DNA from: SFJ001 sp045118955
Lineage (GTDB): Bacteria; Bacillota; Clostridia; Oscillospirales; Ruminococcaceae
Reading direction: 5' to 3'
NCBI GenBank assembly: GCA_045118955.1
Contig: JBGVKB010000018.1
Span: forward strand, 1 to 64,000
Length of the DNA stretch: 64,000 nt
The translations under genes and the position numbers were made by a program. The notes below the pieces were generated by a model. That model was not told where the DNA came from. It searched no databases and saw only the letters and a list, made by a program, of their open reading frames with translations. Shown here piece by piece: positions 50,275-59,686 of this stretch (the stretch's first letter is position 1; every line of letters begins with the position of its first letter).

Positions 50275-51582
50275 ATGGCACAGGTTCAGCAGTTGATCGA
50301 CCGCATCCGCGAGGGCGGATACGACCGGGCGTTTACCCGTCTGTATGCGGCAGACGAGGCCGCGCTTTCCCGTCAGAAAAGCCGTTACATCGCGGCTTTG
50401 GAACAGTTTGCGCTGTACTACGGCGCGGACCGCGAGGTGGCGCTGTACTCCGCGCCCGGCCGCACCGAGATCGGCGGCAACCACACCGATCACAACAACG
50501 GCATTGTGCTGGCCGGCGCAGTCAATCTGGATGTGATCGCGGTGGTGTCCAAGAATGAGGACGGCTACATCCGCATCAAATCCTACGGCTTTGACAGCCA
50601 GTTCGTGGTGGACGTGAGCGATCTGACCCCCCACGAGAGCGAGTTCGGCGCTTCGGAGGGCCTGATTCGCGGTGTCGCGGCCGGCATCGTCCGTGACGGC
50701 GGTCAGGCGGGAGGTTTTGACGCCTACTTTACTTCGGACGTTCTGCAAGGCTCCGGCCTGTCCAGCTCGGCGGCGTTTGAGGTGCTGGTGGGCGCGATCT
50801 TGCGCGGCGAGTACAACGGCAATGACATGGAGAAGTTCAGTCAGGTGGAGATCGCCAAGATCAGCCAATACGCTGAGAATGTCTTTTTCGGCAAGCCCTG
50901 CGGTCTGATGGATCAGACCGCCTGTGCTGTGGGCGGCGTCATCACCATCGACTTTGAGGACAACACCGCCCCTGTTGTGGAGCAGGTGCCCTTTGATCTG
51001 GCGGGGCAGGGCTACGCGCTGTGCATCAGCGACACCAAGGGCAGCCACGCCGATCTGACCGACGACTACGCCGCCATCCGCCGCGAGATGGAGAGTGTGG
51101 CCGAGTTCTTCGGCAAAAAGGTTCTGCGGCAGGTGGACGAGGCGGAGTTCTTTGCCAAGATCGGCAAGGTGCGCAAGGTGACCGGCGACCGGGCTGTGGT
51201 GCGCGCGCTCCATTTCTTCAGCGACAGCCATCGGGCGGCAGAGCTGTACCGTGCCATCCGGGATGGCCGCTTTGAGGACTTCCTGCGGCTGATCGTTGAG
51301 GGCGGCCACTCCAGCTTTGAGTACAACCAGAACGCCTACAGCATCGCTCATCCCCAGGCACAGGGCATCTCGGTGGGTCTGGCTGTGTCCCAGAAGATCC
51401 TCGCCGGGCGCGGCGCATGGCGTCTGCAGGGCGGCGGCTTCGCGGGCACCATTCAGGCATTCGTGCCGATGGATCTGCTGGAGAGCTACCGCGCGGCCAT
51501 CGACGGCGTGTTCGGTGATGGCTCCTGCTATGTGCTGAGCGTACGCAATTATGGCGCAGTGCCTGTCACGGAGGATATGTGA
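50275..51582 (+). CDS. galK: Galactokinase-family GHMP kinase
   Basis: 435 residues. It phosphorylates galactose (or a related sugar) to the 1-phosphate. The signature GRTEIGGNHTDHNNG, the ATP-binding GSGLSSSAAFEVL and a third motif near LQGGGFAGTIQAF are visible. The ATG at 50275 has TGGAGG eight bases before; the frame is open upstream but has no ribosome site. No galT or galE is adjacent. It is longer than E. coli GalK (382). Confidence 0.88.
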   Translation: MAQVQQLIDRIREGGYDRAFTRLYAADEAALSRQKSRYIAALEQFALYYGADREVALYSAPGRTEIGGNHTDHNNGIVLAGAVNLDVIAVVSKNEDGYIRIKSYGFDSQFVVDVSDLTPHESEFGASEGLIRGVAAGIVRDGGQAGGFDAYFTSDVLQGSGLSSSAAFEVLVGAILRGEYNGNDMEKFSQVEIAKISQYAENVFFGKPCGLMDQTACAVGGVITIDFEDNTAPVVEQVPFDLAGQGYALCISDTKGSHADLTDDYAAIRREMESVAEFFGKKVLRQVDEAEFFAKIGKVRKVTGDRAVVRALHFFSDSHRAAELYRAIRDGRFEDFLRLIVEGGHSSFEYNQNAYSIAHPQAQGISVGLAVSQKILAGRGAWRLQGGGFAGTIQAFVPMDLLESYRAAIDGVFGDGSCYVLSVRNYGAVPVTEDM

Positions 51583-51633
51583 ATTTTATCGCAGACGCGA
51601 GGATTTTCATTGGACGGATTTGCCTGACACAAC

Positions 51634-51657
51634 TGTAATGTTAAATAACTTTACAGC
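51634..51657. promoter_or_regulatory. Palindrome in the galK-sipL interval, candidate operator
   Basis: CTGTAATGTTA and TAACTTTACAG form 11-base arms (ten matches) around AA. The 290-base interval 51583-51872 has no coding gene that I can support; it also holds a terminator at 51754. A short transcript between a promoter near 51621-51648 (TTGCCT, 16 bases, TAAATA) and that terminator is possible. Confidence 0.4.
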
Positions 51658-51753
51658 CGTAGACTGAGCGTTTCTTGCGTACAAACGAGATTTTATCGTA
51701 AAGCGAAGTGAACGCTCATAATCCATTGATCCCCATACATAACTACATAAAGA

Positions 51754-51797
51754 AAAGGGCGTTCCCGGCTTTTTGCCGGGGACGCCCTTCTTTTTTT
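51754..51797 (+). terminator. Strong rho-independent terminator
   Basis: AAAGGGCGTTCCCGGC pairs with GCCGGGGACGCCCTT across a T-rich loop and runs into CTTTTTTT. Confidence 0.9.
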
Positions 51798-51812
51798 AGA
51801 AAAAGCTTGCCC

Positions 51813-51842
51813 GCATACCGCCTTTGCCCTGCGAATATAGAT
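51813..51842 (+). promoter_or_regulatory. Possible sigma-E-type sporulation promoter
   Basis: GCATACC (51813-51819), 14 bases, AATATAGAT (51834-51842) roughly fits the sigma-E spacing and motifs. The match is weak. Confidence 0.25.
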
Positions 51843-51872
51843 AGACCAGAACTGTGCGAAAGGGGCGAAGGT

Positions 51873-53384
51873 ATGGAATTAAAGGTGTTCAAGGACACCC
51901 TGATGGCGGCGGGCGGCAGCTTTGACGCAAAGGCAGAGCTGCCGGTGGAGGCGGAGATCCTCATCCCGGACTACCTGCCGCAGGTGTTCAAGATCGTGAA
52001 GTGCTTTGTGCATCTGGTGGTGCTTCAGAAACAGGTGATCGGGGCGCGCGTCACGCTGGACGGCTATCTGCGCTGTGTGGTGTGCTATCAGGCGGGCGAG
52101 GACCAGAGCCTGTGCCAGACCGAACAGAAGCTGCCCTTTACCAAGACCATCGAATTTAATATGGAGGGCACGTCCTCCTGTCAGGTGCAGGTGGGCGGCG
52201 AACTGGAATATCTGAACTGCCGTGCGGTGAATCAGCGCCGCATCGATCTGCGCGGGGCCTACGCGCTGACCGTAAAGGTGAGCTGTCAGGTCGAGCAGGA
52301 GATCGTGACCGCTGTGGCCGACTGCGGTGCGGAGCAGAAGCTCACCCTGCTGTCGGGCATCCGTCCGGTGGCCTGTCTGGATAAGCCCATGACCGCGGAA
52401 GAGGAGATCGCCTTCCCGGAGCAGCCCGCCGCGGTGCTGGACATCTCCGGCGCGGCCGCGGTGGACGAGGTGAAGATCATCTCCGGCAAGGCGGTGGTCA
52501 AGGGGCGGGTGCAGGCGCGGGTGCTCTATCGGACGCAGCCGGGCTACCGGCTGGACACGCTGCGGCAGGAGATCCCCTTCAACCAGATCGTGGATCTGGA
52601 CGGGGTGGGGGAGGACTGCGTCTGTTTTGCTGCCGTGGAGCCGACCGGCTGCACCTTGATGGCTGGTCAGGAGGGACACAGCACCCTCTCAATGAACGCA
52701 CTGCTGCATCTGCGGGCGTGGCGGACGGTGGAATGCTACGCGGTTGGGGATGCGTTCTCCACCCAGTATGAGATGGAGGCGGAGGTGTACCAGACCGGGA
52801 TGGAGCAGGTCGCGGCCCGGCTGGAGGAGACGGTGGAGGCGGTCGCCGGCGGCACGCTGCCGGATGAAAACGCGGAGCTTATCCACTGCTTCGTGACCTT
52901 GAACCCTCTGGAGCTGGTGCCGGGCAGCGGTACCCTGCAGCTTCGAGGGCGTGCGGTGGCGCATCTGCTCTGCATGAACAGCCTCGGGGAGATCGACTGT
53001 TACGACAAGGCGTTTGAATTTACCCTGCCGCAGCTATACGAGGGCGCGCCCGAGCACTACCGGGCAGAGTGCTGGGCAGGCGTGAGCGAGGTGACCGTGA
53101 CGAAAAACGGCAACGAGATGAACGCGCGGGTGCTGATCCGGGTCACCGGGCTGGTGCTGCAGCGCCGCAGCGAGACGGTTTTGGCAGAGCTGCGCTGTCT
53201 TGAGCCGCTGGTGCGGCAGGACCCGGAGGTGGCACTGCGCATCTGCTACGCGAAACAGGGGGAGAACCTGTTTGACATCGCCAAGCGGTACCACGTTTCG
53301 CCCGGCGCGATGAAGCTCTGCAACCGGCTGGAGGAGCCGGAGCTGACGAGAGATCTGCGCCTGCTGGTGCCTGTGGTGATTTGA
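51873..53384 (+). CDS. sipL: SipL-like SPOCS (DUF3794) and LysM spore-envelope protein
   Basis: 503 residues. Three repeated SPOCS/DUF3794-type beta domains (about 30-140, 165-280 and 300-430; recurring patterns such as VKCFVHLVVLQKQVI and VKIISGKAVVKGRVQARVLY) are followed by a C-terminal LysM domain (about 455-503, YAKQGENLFDIAKRYHVSPG). This is the layout of Clostridioides difficile SipL, which binds SpoIVA and is needed for spore coat assembly. It is directly upstream of spoIVA (13-base gap). ATG at 51873 follows AAAGGGGCGAAG. Confidence 0.87.
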   Translation: MELKVFKDTLMAAGGSFDAKAELPVEAEILIPDYLPQVFKIVKCFVHLVVLQKQVIGARVTLDGYLRCVVCYQAGEDQSLCQTEQKLPFTKTIEFNMEGTSSCQVQVGGELEYLNCRAVNQRRIDLRGAYALTVKVSCQVEQEIVTAVADCGAEQKLTLLSGIRPVACLDKPMTAEEEIAFPEQPAAVLDISGAAAVDEVKIISGKAVVKGRVQARVLYRTQPGYRLDTLRQEIPFNQIVDLDGVGEDCVCFAAVEPTGCTLMAGQEGHSTLSMNALLHLRAWRTVECYAVGDAFSTQYEMEAEVYQTGMEQVAARLEETVEAVAGGTLPDENAELIHCFVTLNPLELVPGSGTLQLRGRAVAHLLCMNSLGEIDCYDKAFEFTLPQLYEGAPEHYRAECWAGVSEVTVTKNGNEMNARVLIRVTGLVLQRRSETVLAELRCLEPLVRQDPEVALRICYAKQGENLFDIAKRYHVSPGAMKLCNRLEEPELTRDLRLLVPVVI

Positions 53385-53397
53385 AAGGAGGCGGAGG

Positions 53398-54873
53398 ATG
53401 GAGACCAGTACCCTGTATCGGGACATTGCCAGCCGCACCGGCGGCGACATTTACATCGGTGTGGTCGGCCCGGTGCGCACCGGAAAAAGCACCTTTATCA
53501 AGCGTTTTATGGAGCAGATGGTTCTGCCCGGCATCCAGAATCAGGCGGTGCGGACGCGGGCGCGGGATGAGCTGCCCCAGTCGGCAGCCGGGCGCACCAT
53601 TATGACCACCGAGCCGAAATTCATCCCTGAGACCGCCGTGACCGTGGAGCTGGAGGGCGGCGGGAGCTTCAAGGCTCGGCTCATCGACTGCGTCGGCTAC
53701 ATGGTGGAGGGGGCCATGGGGCACGAGGAGAACGACCAGCCCCGCATGGTGAAAAGCCCCTGGTTCGAGCAGGAGATCCCCTTTGATCAGGCCGCCGAGA
53801 CCGGCACGCGGAAGGTCATCCGGGAACACTCCACCATTGGCCTGGTGGTGACCACCGACGGCTCCATCAGCGACATTCCCCGGGAAAAGTATCACGCCGC
53901 CGAGGCTCGGGTGGTGGCCGAGCTGGCCGAGCTTGGCAAGCCCTTTGTGGTGCTGCTCAACTGCGTGCATCCGGACAGCCCCTCCAGCCGCGAGCTGGCC
54001 GCCCGCTTGGAGGAGGAGTACGGGCACACCGTCCTGCCGGTGAATTGCGAAGATCTGGATGCAGCGGGCATCGATGCCATTCTGCAGAGCGTGCTGTATG
54101 AGTTCGATGTGCATGAGCTGGCCTTCGAGCTGCCCCGCTGGGTGACCATGCTGGAAAACGATCACTGGCTGCAGCGCGCGGTGTACGAGGCGGCGGCGGA
54201 ATTCGCGGCACAGGTGGACCAGATGAAGGATGTGGTCGGTCAGACAAACCCCATCCGGTGCGAATACCTCAAAGCCTCGCAGGTGCGCTCCATGGAGCTG
54301 GCCACCGGTCAGGTACGGCTGGCGATGGAGCTGAAGCCGGACATCTTCTATCGGGTGCTGGGGGAGACCACCGGGCTGGAGATCTGCGACGAGGCCGGCC
54401 TGATGCCCTGTATTCTGGACTTGGCCAAGGCCAAGCGGGAGTACGAAAAGGTGCGCAGCGCCATGGAGCAGGTGGAGGCCACCGGCTACGGCATCGTGAT
54501 GCCCACCCTGAGCGAGCTGCATCTGGAGGAGCCGGAGATCGTCAAGCAGGGCGGACGCTATGGGGTGCGGCTGCGTGCCAGCGCGCCCTCCATCCATCTG
54601 CTGAAGGCCACCATCCACACCGAGATCTCTCCCATTGTGGGCAGCGAGAAGCAGTCGGAGGAGCTGGTGATGAGCCTGCTGCGGGATTTTGAGGCCGACC
54701 CCATCGAGATCTGGCGCTCCAACATCTTTGGCAAGAGTCTGCATGAGCTGGTGAACGAGGGGCTGCAATCCAAGCTGCTGCATATGCCGCAGGAGGCCCG
54801 CTCCCGCCTGCAGGAAACTCTGGAACGGGTCATCAACGAGGGCTGCTCGGGACTCATCTGCATCATCCTGTAA
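53398..54873 (+). CDS. spoIVA: Stage IV sporulation protein A
   Basis: 491 residues, the usual length. SpoIVA is an ATPase that polymerises on the forespore surface to form the basement layer of the coat. Walker A is GPVRTGKST (residues 24-32); IDCVGYMVEGAMGHEE and VVTTDGSISDIPREKY are family landmarks; the C-terminus is LICIIL. The start has AAAGGAGG before ATG. It lies between sipL and a PBP gene. A product of the mother cell under sigma-E is expected. Confidence 0.96.
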   Translation: METSTLYRDIASRTGGDIYIGVVGPVRTGKSTFIKRFMEQMVLPGIQNQAVRTRARDELPQSAAGRTIMTTEPKFIPETAVTVELEGGGSFKARLIDCVGYMVEGAMGHEENDQPRMVKSPWFEQEIPFDQAAETGTRKVIREHSTIGLVVTTDGSISDIPREKYHAAEARVVAELAELGKPFVVLLNCVHPDSPSSRELAARLEEEYGHTVLPVNCEDLDAAGIDAILQSVLYEFDVHELAFELPRWVTMLENDHWLQRAVYEAAAEFAAQVDQMKDVVGQTNPIRCEYLKASQVRSMELATGQVRLAMELKPDIFYRVLGETTGLEICDEAGLMPCILDLAKAKREYEKVRSAMEQVEATGYGIVMPTLSELHLEEPEIVKQGGRYGVRLRASAPSIHLLKATIHTEISPIVGSEKQSEELVMSLLRDFEADPIEIWRSNIFGKSLHELVNEGLQSKLLHMPQEARSRLQETLERVINEGCSGLICIIL

Positions 54874-54899
54874 CGCGGCAATGGCCCGCGGCGCAGGCG

Positions 54900-54947
54900 G
54901 CGTGCTTCACACGGCGGCAACGCTGTGGGGGCACGCTTTTGTTCTTT
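54900..54947 (+). terminator. Probable terminator after spoIVA
   Basis: GCGTGC and GCACGC close a longer hairpin with inner CACA/TGTG pairs, then TTTTGTTCTTT. Confidence 0.55.
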
Positions 54948-54995
54948 GTTTAGGCCGCCGCAGTCCGGGCGATACTCACAAAAAGGAGGTCGCCT

Positions 54996-56648
54996 ATGGA
55001 TGGGAAACGCTTGGTGGTGCTGTTTGGCGGGTTTGTGCTGGCATTCACGGTGGTGCTGGGGCGCTGCGCGGTGGTCGGCTCGAACACGGCATACGCGCAG
55101 GCCGCACAGGGTCAGCTTGTCACCAGTCTGCCGCTGGGCACGGCGCGGGGGAATTTCTACGATGCGCAGGGCGTACCGCTCACCGGGCAGGGGGAGCGAT
55201 ACTACGCGCTCTGCATCCCGGGCGAGAGCAGCTACGCACGACTGTTTGACGCAGTGACCGAGAGCGCACAGGGCGTGCTCTACACCCGGCGCAACTCGGC
55301 CCGGCCGTTTTTGGTGTCGGTACCCGCGGATATGACCGGGCAGGGCATCTACACCTGTGCGGTGCCCCAGCGGTATCTGGAGCTGCCCATCGCGAGCCAT
55401 CTGCTGGGTTACCTGAACGGCGACGGCGAGGGGGTGGCCGGGCTGGAGCTGGCCTATGAGGACGTGCTGCACCGGGACATCGGCAGCTACGTGCAGTGTG
55501 TGACCAACGCGCAGGGCGCCCTGCTGGACGGTCAGCCCCCTGTGCTGACCCAGCCGGAGCAGGCGGGGCAGGGCGTGCGGCTGACCCTCTCCGAGCCGGT
55601 ACAGCGAGCCTGTGAGGGCATCGCCCGGGCAGGCATGACCCGGGGCTGCATCCTGGTGCTGGAGAGCGGCACCGGGCGGCTGCTTGCCGGTGTGAGCCTG
55701 CCCGATTTTGATCCCAATGCGGTGGAAAAGAGCATTGCGGCCGATGATACTTCGCTGCTGAACCGGGCGCTGTGTGCGTTCAATGTGGGTTCGGTGTTCA
55801 AGCCGGTGCTGGCCGCGGCCGCGCTGGAGCGGGATATGGATTGGTTCACCCACGATTGCAAGGGCTATGTGGAGGTGGACGGACACATCTATCGCTGCGC
55901 CCTCGGCATTCCCCACGGGCTGGTGAACCTGCGCGGCGCGCTGGAACAGAGCTGCAACTGTTACTTTGTGCGGCTGGGACAGCAGCTTGGCGGTGAGGCG
56001 GTGCGGGAGATGGCGGCGCGGCTGGGCTTCGGCGAGAGCCTGTACCTCTCAGGCGGGATAAAGTGCGCCGCCGGGACACTGCCCAGTGCGGAAGTGCTGG
56101 AAAACACCGGCCAGCTGGCAGGGCTGAGCTTCGGGCAGGGACAGCTCACAGCAGCCCCCCTGCAGGTGGCGGCGTTTATGGATTCGATCGCCTGCGGCGG
56201 ACTGTGGCGCGCCCCTTATGTGGTGGAGGGGCTTGTGGACGAAGCGAGCGGCGAGCTGACCGAACGGTTTGCCGTCCCATCGCCGGTGCGGGTGCTGGAA
56301 CGGGAGGACGCCGACTACCTGCGGGATATGCTGGAAACGGTGGTCAGCGCGGGCATCGGCGGCGAGGCGGCCGCAGAGAGCGGAGATGCTGCCGGCAAGA
56401 CCGGCACCGCTCAGACCGGGCAGATGAGCGAGAGCGGGGAAGAACTGCTCAACTTTTGGTTTGCCGGTTTCTGGCCGGCGGACGACCCGGAGGTGACCGT
56501 GGTGGTGATGCAGGATGGCCTGACCGAGGCCGAGACCAGCTCGGCGGAGCTGTTCAGCCGGGTGTGTGACGCGCTGCATTATCTGAAGCTGAGCGGAAAG
56601 GACGAACCTGCGAGCGGGAACGCCGCCGAACCTGCCGAAAAACGTTGA
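54996..56648 (+). CDS. Class B penicillin-binding protein, probably sporulation-related
   Basis: 550 residues. One N-terminal membrane anchor (about 6-26), a dimer-type domain with RGNFYDAQGVPLTG and a transpeptidase domain with Ser266-Val-Phe-Lys269, Ser319-Cys-Asn321 and Lys468-Thr-Gly. It cross-links peptidoglycan outside the membrane. It lacks a PASTA tail, and its position after sipL-spoIVA suggests a spore cortex role like SpoVD (inference). AAGGAGG precedes the ATG. Its stop overlaps the alaS promoter. Confidence 0.88.
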   Translation: MDGKRLVVLFGGFVLAFTVVLGRCAVVGSNTAYAQAAQGQLVTSLPLGTARGNFYDAQGVPLTGQGERYYALCIPGESSYARLFDAVTESAQGVLYTRRNSARPFLVSVPADMTGQGIYTCAVPQRYLELPIASHLLGYLNGDGEGVAGLELAYEDVLHRDIGSYVQCVTNAQGALLDGQPPVLTQPEQAGQGVRLTLSEPVQRACEGIARAGMTRGCILVLESGTGRLLAGVSLPDFDPNAVEKSIAADDTSLLNRALCAFNVGSVFKPVLAAAALERDMDWFTHDCKGYVEVDGHIYRCALGIPHGLVNLRGALEQSCNCYFVRLGQQLGGEAVREMAARLGFGESLYLSGGIKCAAGTLPSAEVLENTGQLAGLSFGQGQLTAAPLQVAAFMDSIACGGLWRAPYVVEGLVDEASGELTERFAVPSPVRVLEREDADYLRDMLETVVSAGIGGEAAAESGDAAGKTGTAQTGQMSESGEELLNFWFAGFWPADDPEVTVVVMQDGLTEAETSSAELFSRVCDALHYLKLSGKDEPASGNAAEPAEKR

Positions 56649-56672
56649 CAATTCCGCGGTTCGTGCTATAAT
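56645..56672 (+). promoter_or_regulatory. Sigma-A promoter of alaS leader
   Basis: Perfect TTGACA (56645-56650), 16 bases, perfect TATAAT (56667-56672). The -35 overlaps the PBP stop codon. Confidence 0.85.
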
Positions 56673-56689
56673 CTAGTTTGGAATATGAA

Positions 56690-56915
56690 AAAGCTGTGAA
56701 AGGGCCAATGTGCAGCGCCCAACGGTTCACAAGAGAGGGAGCGCCCCGGCTGAAAGCGCCCCGCCGCTGCTGCACAACGCCACCCCGGAGCTCCCGTTAA
56801 CCGCGGGCGCAGGCGCTGCGTTACAGCGCAAAAAGCGGCAGCCCTTGGGCTGCAACTTGGGTGGTACCACGGAGAGTTCAGCCTTCGTCCCTTGACCGGG
56901 GACGGAGGCTTTTTT
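56690..56915 (+). promoter_or_regulatory. T-box riboswitch of alaS
   Basis: The conserved T-box GGGTGGTACCACGG (about 56859-56872) precedes a terminator GCCTTCGTCCC...GGGACGGAGGC with T tract (56881-56915). AGAGAG and an apical GGCTGAAAG lie in stem I. A GCC triplet followed by A at 56779-56782 is the candidate specifier and fits alanine. Uncharged tRNA-Ala should favour the antiterminator and raise alaS expression. Confidence 0.9.
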
Positions 56916-56979
56916 CGTGACCTGCGGCCTTTTCGTGTTTTTTGGCAAACAAACGTTTAATAGAGGAGAGTGTAACATC

Positions 56980-59643
56980 ATGCAATGGACCGGTTTGAAC
57001 GAACTGCGTGAAAAGTACCTGAGCTTCTACGAGAGCAAGGGTCATCTGCGTCTGAACAGCTTCCCCCTGGTTCCCAAGAACGACCCCAGCCTGCTGCTGA
57101 TCAACAGCGGCATGGCCCCCATGAAGAAGTGGTTCCTGGGTCAGGAGGAGCCCCCCTGCCACCGCGTGACCACCTGCCAGAAGTGCATCCGCACCCCTGA
57201 CATCGAGCGCGTGGGCATCACCGCCCGCCACGGCACCTATTTTGAGATGCTGGGCAACTTCAGCTTCCAGAACTACTTCAAGCCCGAGGCCATCGCCTGG
57301 GCTTGGGAGTTCCTGACCGAGGTGCTGGAGATCCCCGCCGACAAGCTGTACATCTCCGTCTATCTGGAGGACGACGAGGCCTACGATCTGTGGACCAAGA
57401 AGATGGGCATCCCCGAGGACCACATGGTGCGCTTCGGCAAAGAGGACAACTTCTGGGAGCACGGCTCCGGCCCCTGCGGTCCCTGCAGCGAGCTGTACTT
57501 TGACCGCGGCCCCGAGTACGGCTGCGGCAAGCCCGACTGCAAGGTCGGCTGCGACTGCGACCGCTTCATGGAGGTCTGGAACCTGGTGTTCAGCCAGTTC
57601 GACTCCGACGGCAAGGGCACCTACACCCTGCTGGAGAAGCCCAACATTGACACCGGCATGGGTCTGGAGCGTCTGGCCTGCGTGATGCAGGGCGTGGGCA
57701 ACCTGTTCGAGGTCGACACCGTGCGCGCCCTGCTGAACCACGTTGAGAAGGTCAGCGGCAAGACCTATGGTCAGGACGACAAGACCGACATCTCCATCCG
57801 CGTCATCACCGACCATGTGCGTTCCACCACCTTCATGGCCAGCGACGGCGTGCTGCCCTCCAACGAGGGCCGCGGCTACGTCATGCGCCGCCTGCTGCGC
57901 CGCGCCGCCCGCCATGGCCGTATGCTGGGCATCAACCGTCCCTTCCTGACCGAGCTGGTGGAGACCGTCATCGAGACCAGCAAGGCCGGCTACCCCGAGC
58001 TGGAGGAGCACGGCGACTACATCAAGAAGGTCATCAGCACCGAGGAGGAGCGCTTCTACAAGACCATCGATCAGGGCATGAACATCCTGAACAACCTGAT
58101 CGACGGCATCGAGCGCGCCGCTCAGGAGGGTGCCGCCCGCATCCTGTCCGGTCTGGAGGCCTTCAAGCTGAACGACACCTTCGGCTTCCCCCTGGATCTG
58201 ACCAAGGAGATCGCCGCCGAGGCCGGCATTGAGGTGGACGAGGACGCCTTCCATGCTGAGATGAAGAAGCAGAAGGACAAGGCCCGCAGTGACCGTCTGG
58301 CCAAGAACATCTCCGGCTGGGACGCCGACCTGTTCGGCGAGCTGACCGAGGAGCCCACCGTCTTTACCGGCTACGAGCTGCTGGAGGACGAGGGCAAGGT
58401 TCTGGCCCTGTCCGACGGCGAGGAGCTGGTGGACGCCATCTCCACCGACGACGGCGCCAAGGAGGGCGTGCTGGTCATTCTGGACAAGACTCCCTTCTAC
58501 GCCGAGATGGGCGGTCAGGTGGCTGACCACGGCGTCATCATGGCCGGCGAGGCCAAGCTGACCGTGCAGGACGTGAAGAAGACCCCCAAGGGCTACTACG
58601 TCCACACCTGCGTGCTGGAGAACGGCATGGTTCAGGTGGGTCAGACCGTCAAGGCCGCTGTGAGCAAGACCCGCCGCAGCGCCATCGCCCGCAACCACAC
58701 CGGCGCCCACCTGCTGCAGGCTGCTCTGCGTGAGGTTCTGGGCAACCATGTGCATCAGGCCGGTTCTTATCAGGATGACGAGCGCCTGCGCTTTGACTTC
58801 ACCCACTTCAGCGCCATGACCCCCGAGGAGCTGGCCCATGTGGAGTATCTGGTCAACCAGAAGATCTTCGAGAGTCTGGACGTTGTGGTGAACACCATGT
58901 CCATCGCCGATGCCAAGCAGGCCGGCGCGATGGCCCTGTTCGGCGAGAAGTACGGCGACGAGGTCCGCGTGGTGGATATCGACAAGTGGAGCACCGAGCT
59001 GTGCGGCGGCACCCATGTGAAGAACACTGCCCAGATCGGCTGCTTCAAGATCCTGGGTGAGTCCAGCGTGGCCGCCGGCGTGCGCCGCGTTGAGGCCACC
59101 ACCGGCATGGGCGTGCTGCGCCTGCTGGACGAGCGCACCGAGCTGCTGACCGAGGTGGCCGGTGTGGTCAAGGCCAACAACCTGAAGGACGTGCCCGCCC
59201 GCGCCACCGCTCTGGCCGCTGAGGCCAAGGCTCTGGGCAAGGAGCTGGAGGAGGCCAAGGGCAAGCTGGCCGCCAGCCAGATCGACGGCCTGTTCGAGAA
59301 GGCCATTGATGTGGACGGCGTGAAGGTCATCACCGCCTTCCTGTCCGGCACCGGTACCGACGCGCTGCGCACCATGGGTGAGAAGATCCGCGACAAGGCC
59401 CCCGGCATGGTGGCTGCTCTGGTCGGCTCCACCGACGGCAAGCTGACTCTGGCCGTGAGTTGCGGCAAGGAGGCCATGGGCCGCGGCCTGAAGGCCGGCG
59501 TGCTGGCCAAGCAGATCGCCATGGTGGCCGGCGGCAACGGCGGTGGCAAGCCCGACTTCGCCATGGCCGGCCTGAAGGACGCCGGCAAGGTGGACGAGGC
59601 TCTGCAGGCTGCTGCTGAGATCGTCAAGAACAACCTGAAGTAA
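56980..59643 (+). CDS. alaS: Alanyl-tRNA synthetase
   Basis: 887 residues. Class II catalytic core (FPLVPKNDPSLLLINSGMAPMK), editing domain with the zinc motif HTGAHLLQAALR and CGGTH, and a C-terminal oligomerisation domain with coiled coil. ATG at 56980 follows GAGGAGA. It is under the T-box leader upstream. Codon use is extremely biased toward GCC, CTG, AAG and GAG, as in ileS. Confidence 0.98.
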   Translation: MQWTGLNELREKYLSFYESKGHLRLNSFPLVPKNDPSLLLINSGMAPMKKWFLGQEEPPCHRVTTCQKCIRTPDIERVGITARHGTYFEMLGNFSFQNYFKPEAIAWAWEFLTEVLEIPADKLYISVYLEDDEAYDLWTKKMGIPEDHMVRFGKEDNFWEHGSGPCGPCSELYFDRGPEYGCGKPDCKVGCDCDRFMEVWNLVFSQFDSDGKGTYTLLEKPNIDTGMGLERLACVMQGVGNLFEVDTVRALLNHVEKVSGKTYGQDDKTDISIRVITDHVRSTTFMASDGVLPSNEGRGYVMRRLLRRAARHGRMLGINRPFLTELVETVIETSKAGYPELEEHGDYIKKVISTEEERFYKTIDQGMNILNNLIDGIERAAQEGAARILSGLEAFKLNDTFGFPLDLTKEIAAEAGIEVDEDAFHAEMKKQKDKARSDRLAKNISGWDADLFGELTEEPTVFTGYELLEDEGKVLALSDGEELVDAISTDDGAKEGVLVILDKTPFYAEMGGQVADHGVIMAGEAKLTVQDVKKTPKGYYVHTCVLENGMVQVGQTVKAAVSKTRRSAIARNHTGAHLLQAALREVLGNHVHQAGSYQDDERLRFDFTHFSAMTPEELAHVEYLVNQKIFESLDVVVNTMSIADAKQAGAMALFGEKYGDEVRVVDIDKWSTELCGGTHVKNTAQIGCFKILGESSVAAGVRRVEATTGMGVLRLLDERTELLTEVAGVVKANNLKDVPARATALAAEAKALGKELEEAKGKLAASQIDGLFEKAIDVDGVKVITAFLSGTGTDALRTMGEKIRDKAPGMVAALVGSTDGKLTLAVSCGKEAMGRGLKAGVLAKQIAMVAGGNGGGKPDFAMAGLKDAGKVDEALQAAAEIVKNNLK

Positions 59644-59686
59644 GAACGGTTGGACGTATAAAACTTTCCGAAAGGAGCAAGTGACG

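Noticed and set aside
50139..50558. Open frame starting inside the galK promoter
   Set aside because: Its ATG overlaps the -10 box and it runs out of frame through galK.
51708..51872. An N-terminal extension of the SipL-like protein
   Set aside because: It would run through a strong terminator hairpin; the ATG at 51873 has a ribosome site.
53398..54873. GTP-binding Era/Der-like protein for spoIVA
   Set aside because: The Walker region is similar, but full length and landmark motifs fit SpoIVA and no G-protein NKxD motif is seen.
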